Part shown: piece after piece, positions 17,032 through 27,724 of the stretch | Numbering within the stretch: position 1 is the stretch's first letter | How the letters are laid out: the number at the start of each line of letters is the position of its first letter | Assembly (NCBI GenBank): GCA_016928775.1 | Contig: JAFGKD010000033.1 | Span: 124,001 to 188,000, forward strand | Direction: 5' to 3' | DNA from: Candidatus Zhuqueibacterota bacterium | Lineage (GTDB): Bacteria; Zhuqueibacterota; Zhuqueibacteria; Residuimicrobiales; Krinioviventaceae | DNA length: 64,000 bases | Position numbers and translations under genes: made by a program | Notes under the pieces: model-generated | What the model saw: only the letters and a program-made list of their open reading frames with translations | Told to the model about the DNA's origin: nothing | Database searches by the model: none

Positions 17032-20000
17032 TTATCGTACAACCGCAATTTTTGTAAAAGCCTTTTCGCCGCTATTTGTACTGATATAGGCCAAATAAAC
17101 GCCGTTCATTACCGGCTGATTCATACCATTGTTGCCATCCCAGTTTAACTCCGCATGTCCCTGGTGCAACCCTGCCGACGTCAAATCGGGATGCTCAGCC
17201 TGAGTGAATTCCCATGTTTTCACCAACTCGCCAGTCAAGGTATAGATATGAATTTTGAAATCACTATCTTCTTTTAAATAGTAGACAAATGATGTCAAAG
17301 GATCATCGGCACGACCGAATGGATTGGGATAATTAAAAAAGGATTTTTCCAGGCTTGCATCCGCCAGCACGACCATCATGGATGCCATGCCGAGATAATC
17401 CTTTTGCGTTCCGGTTGAATCAGCAATTTTTAAAGGTATATCAAATTCATCAATGGCTGTGAAAAACGATGATGAATCAATCGTGACACGAAAGTCTTTG
17501 AGCTCCGCATTTTCCAGGACATCGACAACAATCTTGATATTATCGGTCACGTTCCCGACAAGGGTATCTGGATGGAGCGCTTTAAAATCCAGATAAACCT
17601 GGCCGGAATCATTAAAGGTGGTTGTTTCGGCAAAGATATGTTCTTTTGCATCATCCCGTACCGCTGCAATTCGCGAGATCATGGGATTGGGCGAGATGAG
17701 ATGTCCCATCTTGTCGCGTATTGACATATGAATGCCATTGAGAAACGATTTTGTTGAACCGGACGCATCTTTATTTTTGATATTTAATCCTATAATTGGC
17801 ACATCAAATTGACCACGTATGACGCCGGTGGTCGCGCGCACTTTATAATCTTTAATAATGAGAGCACCCGTCTCAAGAGTAACCTGCACAAACGCGGTTG
17901 AATCGGATTGCAGTGTGACGGGCTGGTAGGCAAACTGATCATTCGGAAGCTGCAAAATTTCCAATTGAAATGTATCTGGCTCTGTTGTCGCGATCCGAGG
18001 AGATTCTATCAGCCAGGTGATCTGATTTGTGGAATCGGAGATCGCATCCTGGACAGAATCGCCGCTTACGAAAGTAAATTGTGGCGGCAATGTCAACTTT
18101 ACGCTATAGGTGCCGGTCAATCCCGCCTCACCAACATTGTTCAGCCAGGCGGTGATCTCAAAATCATTGCCGGAGCGAACACTGGCGGAATCAGAAAGCA
18201 CATCGCCGTGGAGATAGGCATCAAAGTACACTTTGGCTTTTTCGATAACTCGTATTGGAAAATTGATATTATCCTTGAGGGCAATCGCTTCCTGCTTCGA
18301 GTGAACATCTATGGGCAATTCATGGACAAGAATTTGAAAATTTGACAGGCTTTCCGATTTATTAGCCGGTGCGATCAATGTCCACACTGGATTCGTCCCT
18401 GATGTGACAAAATCTTCGGCTGAAATTATTTTTTCAGTTGTATCACCCTCTATGAGCTGAAAGCCAACCGGAACCGAAAGCTGTACAACAAACCGGCCAT
18501 CGGTCTCAAATGCGGCACCGCTATGGTTAATTTCTGCTGTTATGCTAAAAGTCTGCTCAGTCGATAATCGATCGCTGCCTTTGAGTGCAATTGGATCCGA
18601 TATATAAGGCTCAAATGCAAAAGTTGTGCGTTCTACAACCGGTACATAGAGACCCTGTGAGCGCCTGGACAACGGAGACTCGGACTGAAGGTCTTCCGCT
18701 TCAACAACAACATACAAGCTGTCGGATGTATTGACAAAATCCGCCGGTGCAATCACTGTCCAGGGTCGCTCATAGGAACCGGAGGATGGAATGATTCTTT
18801 CAGGATCGAGAATGGCAAATCCGCCGTTTTTCGAATACAACGTTGCGCGTATATTATTGTCCTTGACGCCATTCGTCTCGATATTTGCCTTGACAATAAA
18901 CGGTTGTGCCGACGATACAGAATCAATCTGTTCACCTGTGGTCGCTTCGAAACGAAGAGCCGGCGCACTGATCGTACCCCCTTCGTTCACAAAAACAATC
19001 AGGTTATGTTCGCTTTTTGTCAATGAAACGGATTTATTCGTATTAACATCTCTAATATTCTCGGCCGTAATACGAATGCGGATGAGCTCCCCGTCAATTG
19101 CTGTATTGGGCGCTTGCACCTGCCAGGAAATCTCACTGTTATCGAAAAATACCTGTTGGGCATTGCCGCTTGTCAGGCTGAGTCCGCTATCCCTGAATTC
19201 GATCTCGACCGTACCGCTGCCCTCATACTCGGCTTGCCCGTCATTTTCAATTCGTGTTTTGATAACTGCTTGTTGATTTCTGGTAAAAAAGGCTTCTGTT
19301 TCGTTGCGAAGCACGCCGCCGGGTTCGATTTCCAAAGGTTGCAGAGACAAAGATACCTTTTTTTCAACCCGCGTCATCTCGATGGTCCGGCTGTCTTCGG
19401 CAAAATTAACGCCAAACTCACCACCTGTTACATGAAGCTCAAACTCATGCGGATCAGCTACAGCTTCAATGGGTGCCTGGATTGTCCAACGGATGGTGTC
19501 CCGTTCGACCTTGATTTCCACGACCTGTGGTGAGCGCAACTCATAGCCCGGCTGGATACTCAAGGTGGGTAAAGTGAGCACCGCTTGCCTGTCCACAAGA
19601 TTTTGCGAAGACTGCACGACAGCTTGCAGGGTAAATATCTGCTCGGTAGAAAGTGTTCCATCCATAGCACCGGGTGGATCGATAATTTGGAAGCTTCGGA
19701 TAGCCAGAACAGACTCGACCGTATTGACAGTGATGAGAGAATCAATTTCGCCCAAGTCAACGACCTCTTCGCTGTTGAGGTCCAGCGGCTTCTCGGTTAT
19801 CTCCGTGCGGATCACATCCGGTCCCGATGCTGTGTCCGGCGCCAGCATTGTAAATGCCACATCCAGTGTGTCCTGATCAATGCGCCAGGAGAATGATTTC
19901 TCCACGGGTGCTTGCACAAAAATATTTTGTGTCGATTTGACACTATAGCCCAACGGCGGGGTGATGGTCAATTTTCCGCTACCGATGGGAGCACGACCAA

Positions 20001-23000
20001 GATTTTCCATGCGGGCAATGACATTAAACTCCTGCCCCACTTTTACCAGCGCACCACCTTCTGTCCCCAATTGTAAATGATAGCTGAGCTTTGCAGGCGT
20101 TTGAATACGAACCTTGGCGACATTCGCTCCGGCAACGGGTGTTCGCGGCGCAACAATGCTGGTATCATTTTTAACATAGGCTCGCACAATTTCAGCGAAA
20201 AATTGTTCGCTTTTTTCACCCGTGTTGGGGTCCCAGGTGTCATCAGCGATGATAGAAAAGCGCGCTTTCTCGGTCGCATCCGCCGCGATAGTAGCAATGG
20301 TGTCTTCCAGGGCATCGGTTATCGAATTTCCATCAGATGTCAGTCTAACGATGACACTGTCCACACCGCCAAATTGGCCGGTCGAAATATCAACTGTCAC
20401 ATCAAATGGTGAACCGCGATTGGTCAGCGCGTAACCATTCTGATCTTGCTTGTTTGTTGCCGCACCGGTCTTGGAGATGACCACAGCCACATCAGCCGTG
20501 ACATCCACAGAATCCTCTGCGGATGCTGTCAAAATCAACTCACTACCAGTATCTTTGGTATTCAAATCAACCGCATTCAGCAACACGCGAATATCCACCA
20601 GACCGGCAAACTCTCCATTCCGCCATACTCGGTAAACAAGCGTATCAGTGGAATCTGCTCTGAGCACAAAATCGCCGGCATTTTCCAGTCCGGTTGGAGC
20701 GGTGAGTTGATAAAACACATCTTTTTCGCCACCCCGGCTAAATGTGATATTTGTATCCGCAATACCGGCAAATTCAAGGTGTGCCCTGCCGGTGTTGCTC
20801 ACCGCCACTTTGACCAGCCATGGATTGTTTTTATCATTTGCCTTGATATATCTTTGACTGGGAAGGACGTCATCAATGACGAGATTGGCACCCGGCTCAA
20901 GGCGTGCAAAAGTCGTATCATCATCAGCGGTCAGTATAGCGGGTAATTGACGCGAATTGACACCACGTGCTGTTTCCTCGATACGCGCCGTGAAATTTAC
21001 CTGGCCCTCTTGTGTGCCGGCAGTGATGTAAAAATCAACAGAATCAATCTCACCGCCCTTTAGTTCATCGGACAATGTTTGCAAAGAATCCTGGACGATC
21101 ACCAGATTTTCCGATGGTGTCAAACTCAAGGCAACATTTTGGGCCGTTTCGGAACCCTCATTTTTCACCTTGACACGAATGGCAAAATTTTGTCCCAGGC
21201 TGACATGTTGTGCAGGATTTGGCGCCAAATTTTCCGTGGCGACAATACGAAGCTGGGCTGGCCGATATATTTTCACCAAAGCCAATGAGTCGAGCGCCGG
21301 CAATACCTGCGCATCAGCATCATCACCGGTGCGAGCCAAAACAATTCTGGCTCTGAGCTCTTCGCCAACCAGGTTTTCCATCGAGTCCGCTTTGACGATA
21401 AAATACACCGTGTCATCCTCGTTACCTTCGAGGATATCTATCTCTTGTGTATCAGGATCAGCGACCTGCGATTTGAACGTATCGAGAACCAGCTTTATCT
21501 TTTTGATATAGTTACCGCTACTTTCATTGCGAATCAAGCTGCTGACAACAAACTCCTGGTTGGTATTCACATGCGCGACACCCTGGGCGTCCACGTTGGT
21601 GTCAACTGTATCGATGTTGGTGCGCCGGATTCTAACTGCAGCCGCATTGGAGACTTCAACCGTCGTCGAATCGGTTTGAATGAGGGGAACGGTGATGTCA
21701 TTCAACTCTTTTGCCCGCACAGTCGCTTTGATCGTGAACAGGCCGGCGTCTCTCCAGGTGTTTTGCATGATATACGTCAGGATTTTTGACTGGTCTTTTG
21801 ACAGTCTTTTATTCCCACCAATCGGTTGTGGCTCGAGCCGATAGCTGGCAGGCTCTAAAAGCTCGCCCGCCTGGTTGTAGATATCAACATCGCTGATCTG
21901 CGGATCATTCAATTCAACCACGCCATCGCCGAGGTTTCGAACCGCAACAGAAATGGTCCAGGGCAACGTAGATCCAGCCGAGATGGTGCGCTTTGACGTT
22001 ACCACACTATCAATTTGAAAAAAGGCCGGATTTTGCGTCACGACACTGACTGTCGTGTATTCGGGAGCCGACTTTTCCTCTGCCGCCCGATTATTCGTGT
22101 TGCGAGCGCGAGTTTCGGTAAAATCAATCGTGAATTGTCCTTGCTGGTTTGGATCAGCAGGAGTGATCACTTTGATGGGCGATAGCCATGCTGAATCACC
22201 CGGCGCCAGATCAAACACGCTCATCGTGTCAACTTCTATAAAATAACCGGGCGATACAGTTTTTACCTGCAATGTCGCCTTTTTCACTATGTCTGCGGTT
22301 ACGGGATCACCGGTATGTTTGACAAGTGCTTGCAGGTAGAATTCGTCTCCTGCATTCACCTTGTCGCCCGATTCTATCATCGCGACCAGCTTGTCGATTC
22401 GTATTCTGGCAGAATCTTGTATTGCAATACCAAGTCTTTTGGACTGGATGATCATAGGTCGTCCGGTATTCAATTCTTCCGTCGCAATATCAGCGATGAC
22501 TTTGATGGAATCCTGTACGCCTGGTCGGGTTACGGGTAGCGACTCATCAACTTTATTTATTTGAAAAAACAGACTGTCTTCTGCGCCACCTAACAACGTA
22601 TCCGATTGGCTCTGAACAAACAAAAATGGTGGGCTGGTGACAAAAAGATCATTTCCATAATCCACCAGATCCAGACGCATTCTGTTCACGTCAATTTTCA
22701 CAGCGCTGCTGCCCAGATTTTTAATGCGGCTGCCAATTATCCAAGCTTCTGTCTGACCGCTGGTGACGCTGAACTGGCTCGGCTGAAATGTTTGAATTTG
22801 CAGGAAAGCCATTGTTTGGATAGTTACTTTACCCTTGTTGTAGATGGTTTCCTCATACTCTTCACCGGCACCCTGATTATCCGTCATGAAAACGACAGCG
22901 CCGATTAAAACTTCTCCTTCTGGCGCCAATTGGCTCACTTCCGTGATGGTGAACAAAACCGAAGATGATTGTCCGGATGGCAACAGCTGCGAGCCATTCG

Positions 23001-26000
23001 TCAGGATATCTCCACCCTGCACAGTGAACTTGTCCGATACATCATTTGTGCCCGAACTGAACACAAGTCGTGCTTCATCGAGCCTGAGCGTTTGCGTCAT
23101 ATAATTCGAAATGCCGATCTCAACGGTCCAGGGATTTGTCTGCCCCTGCGTCACTGTTGACACACTTTGTTGTTGATACGCCAGGGTAATTCCACCGGCG
23201 TCGGCTACGGTGACAGTTTCACCATTCATGTTCAATATTGTGCTGAAGGGTAAACCATTCTCAGTGCCATTTAAGCGAACGACGGGAATATAAGCATTGC
23301 GCGGGAATGACGACGTGATATAAGTCTCGCGAAAAAAGAGCCGCAAGCTGTCATTTGCCGGAATGACTGTGCCTGAAGCAGCGTCACATCGTGCAATCAG
23401 AGTCTCTATGCCGGCGTCAAGCGTAAAAGTTGTCGCTTCTGGGTCGAGGACTAGATCAGCGCCACCACTATTTCGGACAACAAGTTGAAAAACTTCTGGC
23501 CGTCCGGGATTGACGATGGGCGGCGCCAATGTCCCGGCAATATAAGCCAGGCTCGCCCGCTCGGTTACTCGCACAGTGTCTGTATTCGTTGCTGTTGTCA
23601 AGCTTGAATAGACAACTCTTTTTTGCCGGTTCGTCTCAACGCCTTTGACACTTGCATTCAACTCATATAAACCAACCGCAGCATTATTGGATAAAATGCG
23701 ATAAATCAAACTGTCTCGCGCACCTCCCGGCAATTGCGAGGAGCGTGATCCCGCCAGTGATTGCGGTTTCTCAATTTGAAATGTTGAAAATGGCGTTCCG
23801 CCTATATAAAAACGAAGCCAGGTTGAATCGATATTGGCGATATCAATATCCAATGATGCTTCGCCACTATTTTCAATTTCAACTGCAACTGTCCAATCGG
23901 GCGGCATTTGATTGACTGAAATTTGATGAACTGAAGAATGTATGCGCCGGATAGATAGTTCAGCCGGATCTTGCAGCAAGATGGTCGCCTGTTTGCCCGC
24001 GTCTGATGCGCGGACTGTTTTTATCTCTTCGGTATTAATGACCTCAAATTCAACAGTGGCGTCAATCGTGGTTGAGCCGCGAGGACCGCCGGTTTGGGTG
24101 ATGCCGAAAATCAACGTATCCGTCTCACCACCAACAAGCCTGGCATCACCATTAGCTGTCGACGGGGGATTGACAATAAAGTTTGATTTGGAAAAACTCA
24201 ATGTAGTGTTGGCATAGCTGAGCATCACATCGCTGCCGCCGCTGTTTTGCACAGCAACCCTGACCTGCCAGGGGTATGTATCGTCATCGACAGTCAATGT
24301 TGATTGTGACGGAATAATTTTCAGAATCCGAACATTGTCCGGCTTTTGCACCAACAACTGACCATAGACTTGGGAGATTTCAGATGTTGAATAGATCCCG
24401 TTGACACTCTCGACTCGACCAAATATGGTCAAATCGCCATCGGGAACCGAGCTTTGCACCTGTACCACTCTAAATTGCAGAATATCCGATGCATTAGCGG
24501 GAATGGACGTGGCGCCACTTTTGAGCGTAGACGGTGATTCCACATCATTTGGCGAGATATACTCTGTACCACCCTTGCGGAATTTGATATAGGTTTTCGC
24601 TTCATCAAAGCTGATATCCAGCGCACTGCCCCCTTCATTTCGCACCTGCATTTCAACCAAAAACGACTTTTGCTGTCCCTGGGTTACCGTCGAGTCTTCG
24701 GAAATAATACTGGTAATTAAAAGTTTCGCTGCCGTAATGCTTTCAAACGAATCAACCGAGTTTCCGGTCAGAATTTTTTGCACCTGAAGATTTACATCCC
24801 GATATGTGGCTTGCATCGACATGACAATGCTGCCCGTGGGTGCAGTGTCCCTGGATTCTATATAGTAAACAAACAGGCTGGTATCGCCGCCGGCAATTGT
24901 CGTTGGATTGGAAGGTGATGCGGTAATTGGAAATTGCTGCGTGACATTGGCGAACAGCGCATCGGTAAAACTGATGGATATGTTATCTACTGCCGCATCA
25001 GCCGAGTTGGTTAAGCCACCGTTATTGGCGAGCCGAATATGAATTTCGTTGCTAAAACTTCCTTTTGGGATGGTATCCGGAACAACATCTGCCGAGACAA
25101 TCTGTAAATTTGCCGGGCGCAGCACCAACCAGGAATCGGTGAGATTGGCATTTGTCGCTTCGGTATAGTCATTTTCAAAATAACCCGTAATGGAGCCATC
25201 GATTGTGATGTCACCCAACGTCGCGGATTGTGACACATCAACATAAAACGTGATCGTTTTTTGCCCGCCCGCAGGTATAGTGCCGGTGGAGCTTGATGAC
25301 TGAACAAAATAATCACTATTTAGATCTTGTTGACCCAGGCGGAAATTCAGCGACGCTGAGTAATTTTCAAAAGGAATACTTCCGCTATTGGCCACGTTCA
25401 TAGTCACCGGTACTTGTAATTGTCCCCGACTGACTTGCGTCATATTGGTGACAATTGACTGAATCTGGATATTGTTCGGTCCCAAAACTTGTATAGGATC
25501 GGTCGTGCCACTAATCCCGTTATTGGAAACCGTGATGCTCTGGGGGCCGAGGGTGACGAGCTTGAAGCGTGTTCCCGGGAAAATATGTTGCGCTTCCGAA
25601 TTAAATTTATACGGCGGTGGCAGTGTGGCTGCGGGATCGGTGCTGGTAAAGGTCACCTCTTGACCAAAGTCTGTTTTCAAATTTTTATAGGTGTCGAATG
25701 CCGTCACGGTCACACCCTGGGGGAAAAACTCGTTCGCTTGTATCTGTTGCGGATAACCGGTGATGCCAAAACTTGCGAGCAGCGTCGGCATGACAGTGAA
25801 TTGATTTGACAAGCTCGTAACACCTGGGGAGGCCTGACCGTTGATTTGTAAGTTTTCTGCCTTGACAAGGGATTGAAATGCCGAACCCGTGCCATTAAAT
25901 ACCTTGATATTGTTGAGAAGAGGTTGTTGACCGTTTGGCGCCTTGTGGTCGCCGCCACCGAACAAGCTCACAGTTATGGTACCGGATGTCGGATTGTCCA

Positions 26001-27246
26001 GATGATCGAAAGCGTTGATCACCTTGACTTCAAATGCCTCTCCTGCTTTTTGATTCTGAATCGGTTCAAAGGAAAATTTTTGAATCGCACCTGGAATAAC
26101 CCGAATCGCATCGCTCTCCTCAATAACAGTTTGTTCATAGTTGGAGACAAAAAATGTTCGTTCGCCGGCAGTGCGAAACTCAAAATCTTGCCCGTTAAAT
26201 TCCGCCTCACCATCCTGAGTACCTGAAAAGGGATAAGGATTCTGACGGTCATAGGTAAACTCGGCGTTCGGATCGTTGCTGCTGTCAAAATAGATGAGGC
26301 CGGCATAATCCACTTTCGGATTCCGCCATTTATCATAGGCCTTCACTTTGACCGTCACACTGCCAGTGAAATCTGTGCCCGCTATTGTAGAGTCCGGATA
26401 GCCGGTGAGATCAAAACTGCCGATATCGCCGGTCCCGACGCTCAACTGGTTGGTATACCGATAAAAGGTGCCGCCGCTCACCTGGCCTTTCAAGCGAATA
26501 TATCCGGGTTCATCGAGATAAAGTGTTTGCAAAGCCGAGCCGGAACCATTTTGAACAGCGATAGGCACCAGGTCCGGAAGCGTACCGTCAGGGGCTTTAT
26601 GATCCTGCAGTGATCCAAATTCAAATGAGACATTCACAATACCATCCGCCAGATTATTTTCCGCGTCTCTGGCATTGGTGACAAACAACTCGAACGGCAC
26701 GCCAGCCTTTGGATTGGTGACAGATGTTGTGAGCTGAAATGTGGTGATGCGTTCGTTTATTCTTATCGTTGCTGAACCCGAATCTTCCGGCGTTGCCACA
26801 GCAGGATTCACGCCAGCAGCAAAGGTTTCTACTCGAACGGTATAGTCACCGGGAGTCGGATTGCCGACGAGCGCCAATTTGACGCCAATATCTCCATCAC
26901 CATTGATCGCCCCGTCTTTGCGAGAAATGTAAATCTTTTTCCAATTAGGAGCGGCCGTGCGCGTGCTGTCAATATTGAGGCGACCATCCATTGTCGCCGG
27001 ATCATACGTGTCGGCGATACTTAATTGACCCAAATTGAAATCACTGTCATAATAAATCACAATGTGGCCAAAAATGTCAATGGGCATCACCGTTGACCAC
27101 GTGATGGTGTGGATCGTGTATTCGTTTGTTGCGGACGACTGCGGCGTCACGTCAAGAGTCGCGCTGATATTGCCAGCGTTTGCTGTTGCGGCACTCAAAA
27201 GAAGAATCGAAAAAACAAGAATCACTATATATCGATGCACAACCAT
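17032..27246 (-). CDS. Giant secreted protein with about 20 CARDB-like domains and a sorting-type C terminus
   Basis: A 3404-residue protein with signal peptide 1-24 (ending ATANAG). Residues 170-590 contain Ig-like domains resembling bacterial Ig/invasin repeats (for example SVTVKVKAYDKWRNPK). From residue 590 to about 3125 there are roughly 20 units of 115-165 residues. Each opens with a strand like AxLxI followed by VTxGQxxPWTVxVxVxNxG, as in CARDB and related beta-sandwich domains. Near the C terminus NYPNPF (3305-3310) is followed by YYLKEDSDFKIHIYTLTGELV and GVYLAYI, the pattern of FlgD-like/type IX sorting domains. It is predicted to be exported to the cell surface as a long filament-like adhesin or scaffold. 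It follows the small secreted protein by seven bases and abuts the PorV-like gene. Confidence 0.88.
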   Translation of the reverse strand: MVVHRYIVILVFSILLLSAATANAGNISATLDVTPQSSATNEYTIHTITWSTVMPIDIFGHIVIYYDSDFNLGQLSIADTYDPATMDGRLNIDSTRTAAPNWKKIYISRKDGAINGDGDIGVKLALVGNPTPGDYTVRVETFAAGVNPAVATPEDSGSATIRINERITTFQLTTSVTNPKAGVPFELFVTNARDAENNLADGIVNVSFEFGSLQDHKAPDGTLPDLVPIAVQNGSGSALQTLYLDEPGYIRLKGQVSGGTFYRYTNQLSVGTGDIGSFDLTGYPDSTIAGTDFTGSVTVKVKAYDKWRNPKVDYAGLIYFDSSNDPNAEFTYDRQNPYPFSGTQDGEAEFNGQDFEFRTAGERTFFVSNYEQTVIEESDAIRVIPGAIQKFSFEPIQNQKAGEAFEVKVINAFDHLDNPTSGTITVSLFGGGDHKAPNGQQPLLNNIKVFNGTGSAFQSLVKAENLQINGQASPGVTSLSNQFTVMPTLLASFGITGYPQQIQANEFFPQGVTVTAFDTYKNLKTDFGQEVTFTSTDPAATLPPPYKFNSEAQHIFPGTRFKLVTLGPQSITVSNNGISGTTDPIQVLGPNNIQIQSIVTNMTQVSRGQLQVPVTMNVANSGSIPFENYSASLNFRLGQQDLNSDYFVQSSSSTGTIPAGGQKTITFYVDVSQSATLGDITIDGSITGYFENDYTEATNANLTDSWLVLRPANLQIVSADVVPDTIPKGSFSNEIHIRLANNGGLTNSADAAVDNISISFTDALFANVTQQFPITASPSNPTTIAGGDTSLFVYYIESRDTAPTGSIVMSMQATYRDVNLQVQKILTGNSVDSFESITAAKLLITSIISEDSTVTQGQQKSFLVEMQVRNEGGSALDISFDEAKTYIKFRKGGTEYISPNDVESPSTLKSGATSIPANASDILQFRVVQVQSSVPDGDLTIFGRVESVNGIYSTSEISQVYGQLLVQKPDNVRILKIIPSQSTLTVDDDTYPWQVRVAVQNSGGSDVMLSYANTTLSFSKSNFIVNPPSTANGDARLVGGETDTLIFGITQTGGPRGSTTIDATVEFEVINTEEIKTVRASDAGKQATILLQDPAELSIRRIHSSVHQISVNQMPPDWTVAVEIENSGEASLDIDIANIDSTWLRFYIGGTPFSTFQIEKPQSLAGSRSSQLPGGARDSLIYRILSNNAAVGLYELNASVKGVETNRQKRVVYSSLTTATNTDTVRVTERASLAYIAGTLAPPIVNPGRPEVFQLVVRNSGGADLVLDPEATTFTLDAGIETLIARCDAASGTVIPANDSLRLFFRETYITSSFPRNAYIPVVRLNGTENGLPFSTILNMNGETVTVADAGGITLAYQQQSVSTVTQGQTNPWTVEIGISNYMTQTLRLDEARLVFSSGTNDVSDKFTVQGGDILTNGSQLLPSGQSSSVLFTITEVSQLAPEGEVLIGAVVFMTDNQGAGEEYEETIYNKGKVTIQTMAFLQIQTFQPSQFSVTSGQTEAWIIGSRIKNLGSSAVKIDVNRMRLDLVDYGNDLFVTSPPFLFVQSQSDTLLGGAEDSLFFQINKVDESLPVTRPGVQDSIKVIADIATEELNTGRPMIIQSKRLGIAIQDSARIRIDKLVAMIESGDKVNAGDEFYLQALVKHTGDPVTADIVKKATLQVKTVSPGYFIEVDTMSVFDLAPGDSAWLSPIKVITPADPNQQGQFTIDFTETRARNTNNRAAEEKSAPEYTTVSVVTQNPAFFQIDSVVTSKRTISAGSTLPWTISVAVRNLGDGVVELNDPQISDVDIYNQAGELLEPASYRLEPQPIGGNKRLSKDQSKILTYIMQNTWRDAGLFTIKATVRAKELNDITVPLIQTDSTTVEVSNAAAVRIRRTNIDTVDTNVDAQGVAHVNTNQEFVVSSLIRNESSGNYIKKIKLVLDTFKSQVADPDTQEIDILEGNEDDTVYFIVKADSMENLVGEELRARIVLARTGDDADAQVLPALDSLALVKIYRPAQLRIVATENLAPNPAQHVSLGQNFAIRVKVKNEGSETAQNVALSLTPSENLVIVQDSLQTLSDELKGGEIDSVDFYITAGTQEGQVNFTARIEETARGVNSRQLPAILTADDDTTFARLEPGANLVIDDVLPSQRYIKANDKNNPWLVKVAVSNTGRAHLEFAGIADTNITFSRGGEKDVFYQLTAPTGLENAGDFVLRADSTDTLVYRVWRNGEFAGLVDIRVLLNAVDLNTKDTGSELILTASAEDSVDVTADVAVVISKTGAATNKQDQNGYALTNRGSPFDVTVDISTGQFGGVDSVIVRLTSDGNSITDALEDTIATIAADATEKARFSIIADDTWDPNTGEKSEQFFAEIVRAYVKNDTSIVAPRTPVAGANVAKVRIQTPAKLSYHLQLGTEGGALVKVGQEFNVIARMENLGRAPIGSGKLTITPPLGYSVKSTQNIFVQAPVEKSFSWRIDQDTLDVAFTMLAPDTASGPDVIRTEITEKPLDLNSEEVVDLGEIDSLITVNTVESVLAIRSFQIIDPPGAMDGTLSTEQIFTLQAVVQSSQNLVDRQAVLTLPTLSIQPGYELRSPQVVEIKVERDTIRWTIQAPIEAVADPHEFELHVTGGEFGVNFAEDSRTIEMTRVEKKVSLSLQPLEIEPGGVLRNETEAFFTRNQQAVIKTRIENDGQAEYEGSGTVEIEFRDSGLSLTSGNAQQVFFDNSEISWQVQAPNTAIDGELIRIRITAENIRDVNTNKSVSLTKSEHNLIVFVNEGGTISAPALRFEATTGEQIDSVSSAQPFIVKANIETNGVKDNNIRATLYSKNGGFAILDPERIIPSSGSYERPWTVIAPADFVNTSDSLYVVVEAEDLQSESPLSRRSQGLYVPVVERTTFAFEPYISDPIALKGSDRLSTEQTFSITAEINHSGAAFETDGRFVVQLSVPVGFQLIEGDTTEKIISAEDFVTSGTNPVWTLIAPANKSESLSNFQILVHELPIDVHSKQEAIALKDNINFPIRVIEKAKVYFDAYLHGDVLSDSASVRSGNDFEITAWLNNVGEAGLTGTYSVKLTLPPQFTFVSGDSVQDAISDSTNQITWLIESPRIATTEPDTFQLEILQLPNDQFAYQPVTLQSDSTAFVQVTLETGALIIKDYKVRATTGVIRGQFDVPIIGLNIKNKDASGSTKSFLNGIHMSIRDKMGHLISPNPMISRIAAVRDDAKEHIFAETTTFNDSGQVYLDFKALHPDTLVGNVTDNIKIVVDVLENAELKDFRVTIDSSSFFTAIDEFDIPLKIADSTGTQKDYLGMASMMVVLADASLEKSFFNYPNPFGRADDPLTSFVYYLKEDSDFKIHIYTLTGELVKTWEFTQAEHPDLTSAGLHQGHAELNWDGNNGMNQPVMNGVYLAYISTNSGEKAFTKIAVVR
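17318..17334 (-). other. Codons for the NYPNPF sorting-domain motif
   Basis: AAT TAT CCC AAT CCA TTC on the minus strand encodes NYPNPF, the opening strand of the type A C-terminal sorting domain seen in FCB-group secreted proteins. It lies 100 residues from the C terminus of the giant protein, the expected position. Confidence 0.8.
17870..25490 (-). repeat. Array of about 20 diverged CARDB-like protein repeats
   Basis: The units are visible at protein level only; the DNA copies are strongly diverged. Opening strands include NIQIQSIV, NLQIVSAD, KLLITSII, NVRILKII, ELSIRRIH, FLQIQTFQ, RIRIDKLV, FFQIDSVV, AVRIRRTN, QLRIVATE, NLVIDDVL and KVYFDAYL. The middle units share IxFxxGGTxF, LxGGxxDSLIYxI and GxxxIxAxV. 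The last units, from about residue 2300, are a shorter variant with LSTEQTFSIxAxIxxSG. The absence of near-identical DNA repeats argues for an old, stable array. Confidence 0.75.
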
Positions 27247-27253
27247 ATCTCGT

Positions 27254-27724
27254 CTACTTTTTTAATTGAACAACACGTGAAAGGAGCATTTTCTTCTCAA
27301 TCTCCACCTGGTCTTTGGATAGAATGAACGTGAATTCCCATTCCTGGTCTATAAAAGCCGGATTAATAATGGACGCGATTTGAAGATCAACCGTATCTCC
27401 GGCAGCGATGGCTAAATCGGCCTTGTTCTGATGCAATGTGAGAGAATTTTTCTCGACAGTTGTTTTGAGGGAACCACCCAATTTTTCGGAAACGGCCATC
27501 ATCACGGGATTGACGTTGAATGCATTCGGGAAGACAATTTTTATCTGATGGTTGGCGGATAATTCTGAGGCAAATGTAACTTCAAAAATGTAAGCAGCCG
27601 GTTTTGCCGATTCAGTGTTTGTCGCATAGACGGCAAAATGATCCTGGGCGTGCAGCAGGGAAAAATGGGCGACAAACAGTGTCACCGTTTTGATTAAAAA
27701 GCTTTTTACTGCGCTGGTTTTCAT
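27254..27724 (-). CDS. Small secreted protein of unknown function
   Basis: I place the start at the ATG at 27724, which gives a clear signal peptide (MKTSAVKSFLIKTVTLFVAH...LLHAQ) and a mature part of about 130 residues. The upstream ATG at 27784 would put 20 polar residues in front of it. The mature part is beta-rich (AYIFEVTFASELSANHQIKI, then VDLQIASIINPAF and WEFTFILS) and looks like a single Ig-like or cohesin-like sandwich. I do not recognise the family. It is the first gene of the operon and its stop lies seven bases before the giant gene, so a role as partner or cap of that protein is plausible. Confidence 0.7.
   Translation of the reverse strand: MKTSAVKSFLIKTVTLFVAHFSLLHAQDHFAVYATNTESAKPAAYIFEVTFASELSANHQIKIVFPNAFNVNPVMMAVSEKLGGSLKTTVEKNSLTLHQNKADLAIAAGDTVDLQIASIINPAFIDQEWEFTFILSKDQVEIEKKMLLSRVVQLKK

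Noticed and set aside
17870..25490. Direct DNA repeats or CRISPR-like structure in the giant gene
   Set aside because: Repeats are at protein level only; no short repeat-spacer pattern was seen.
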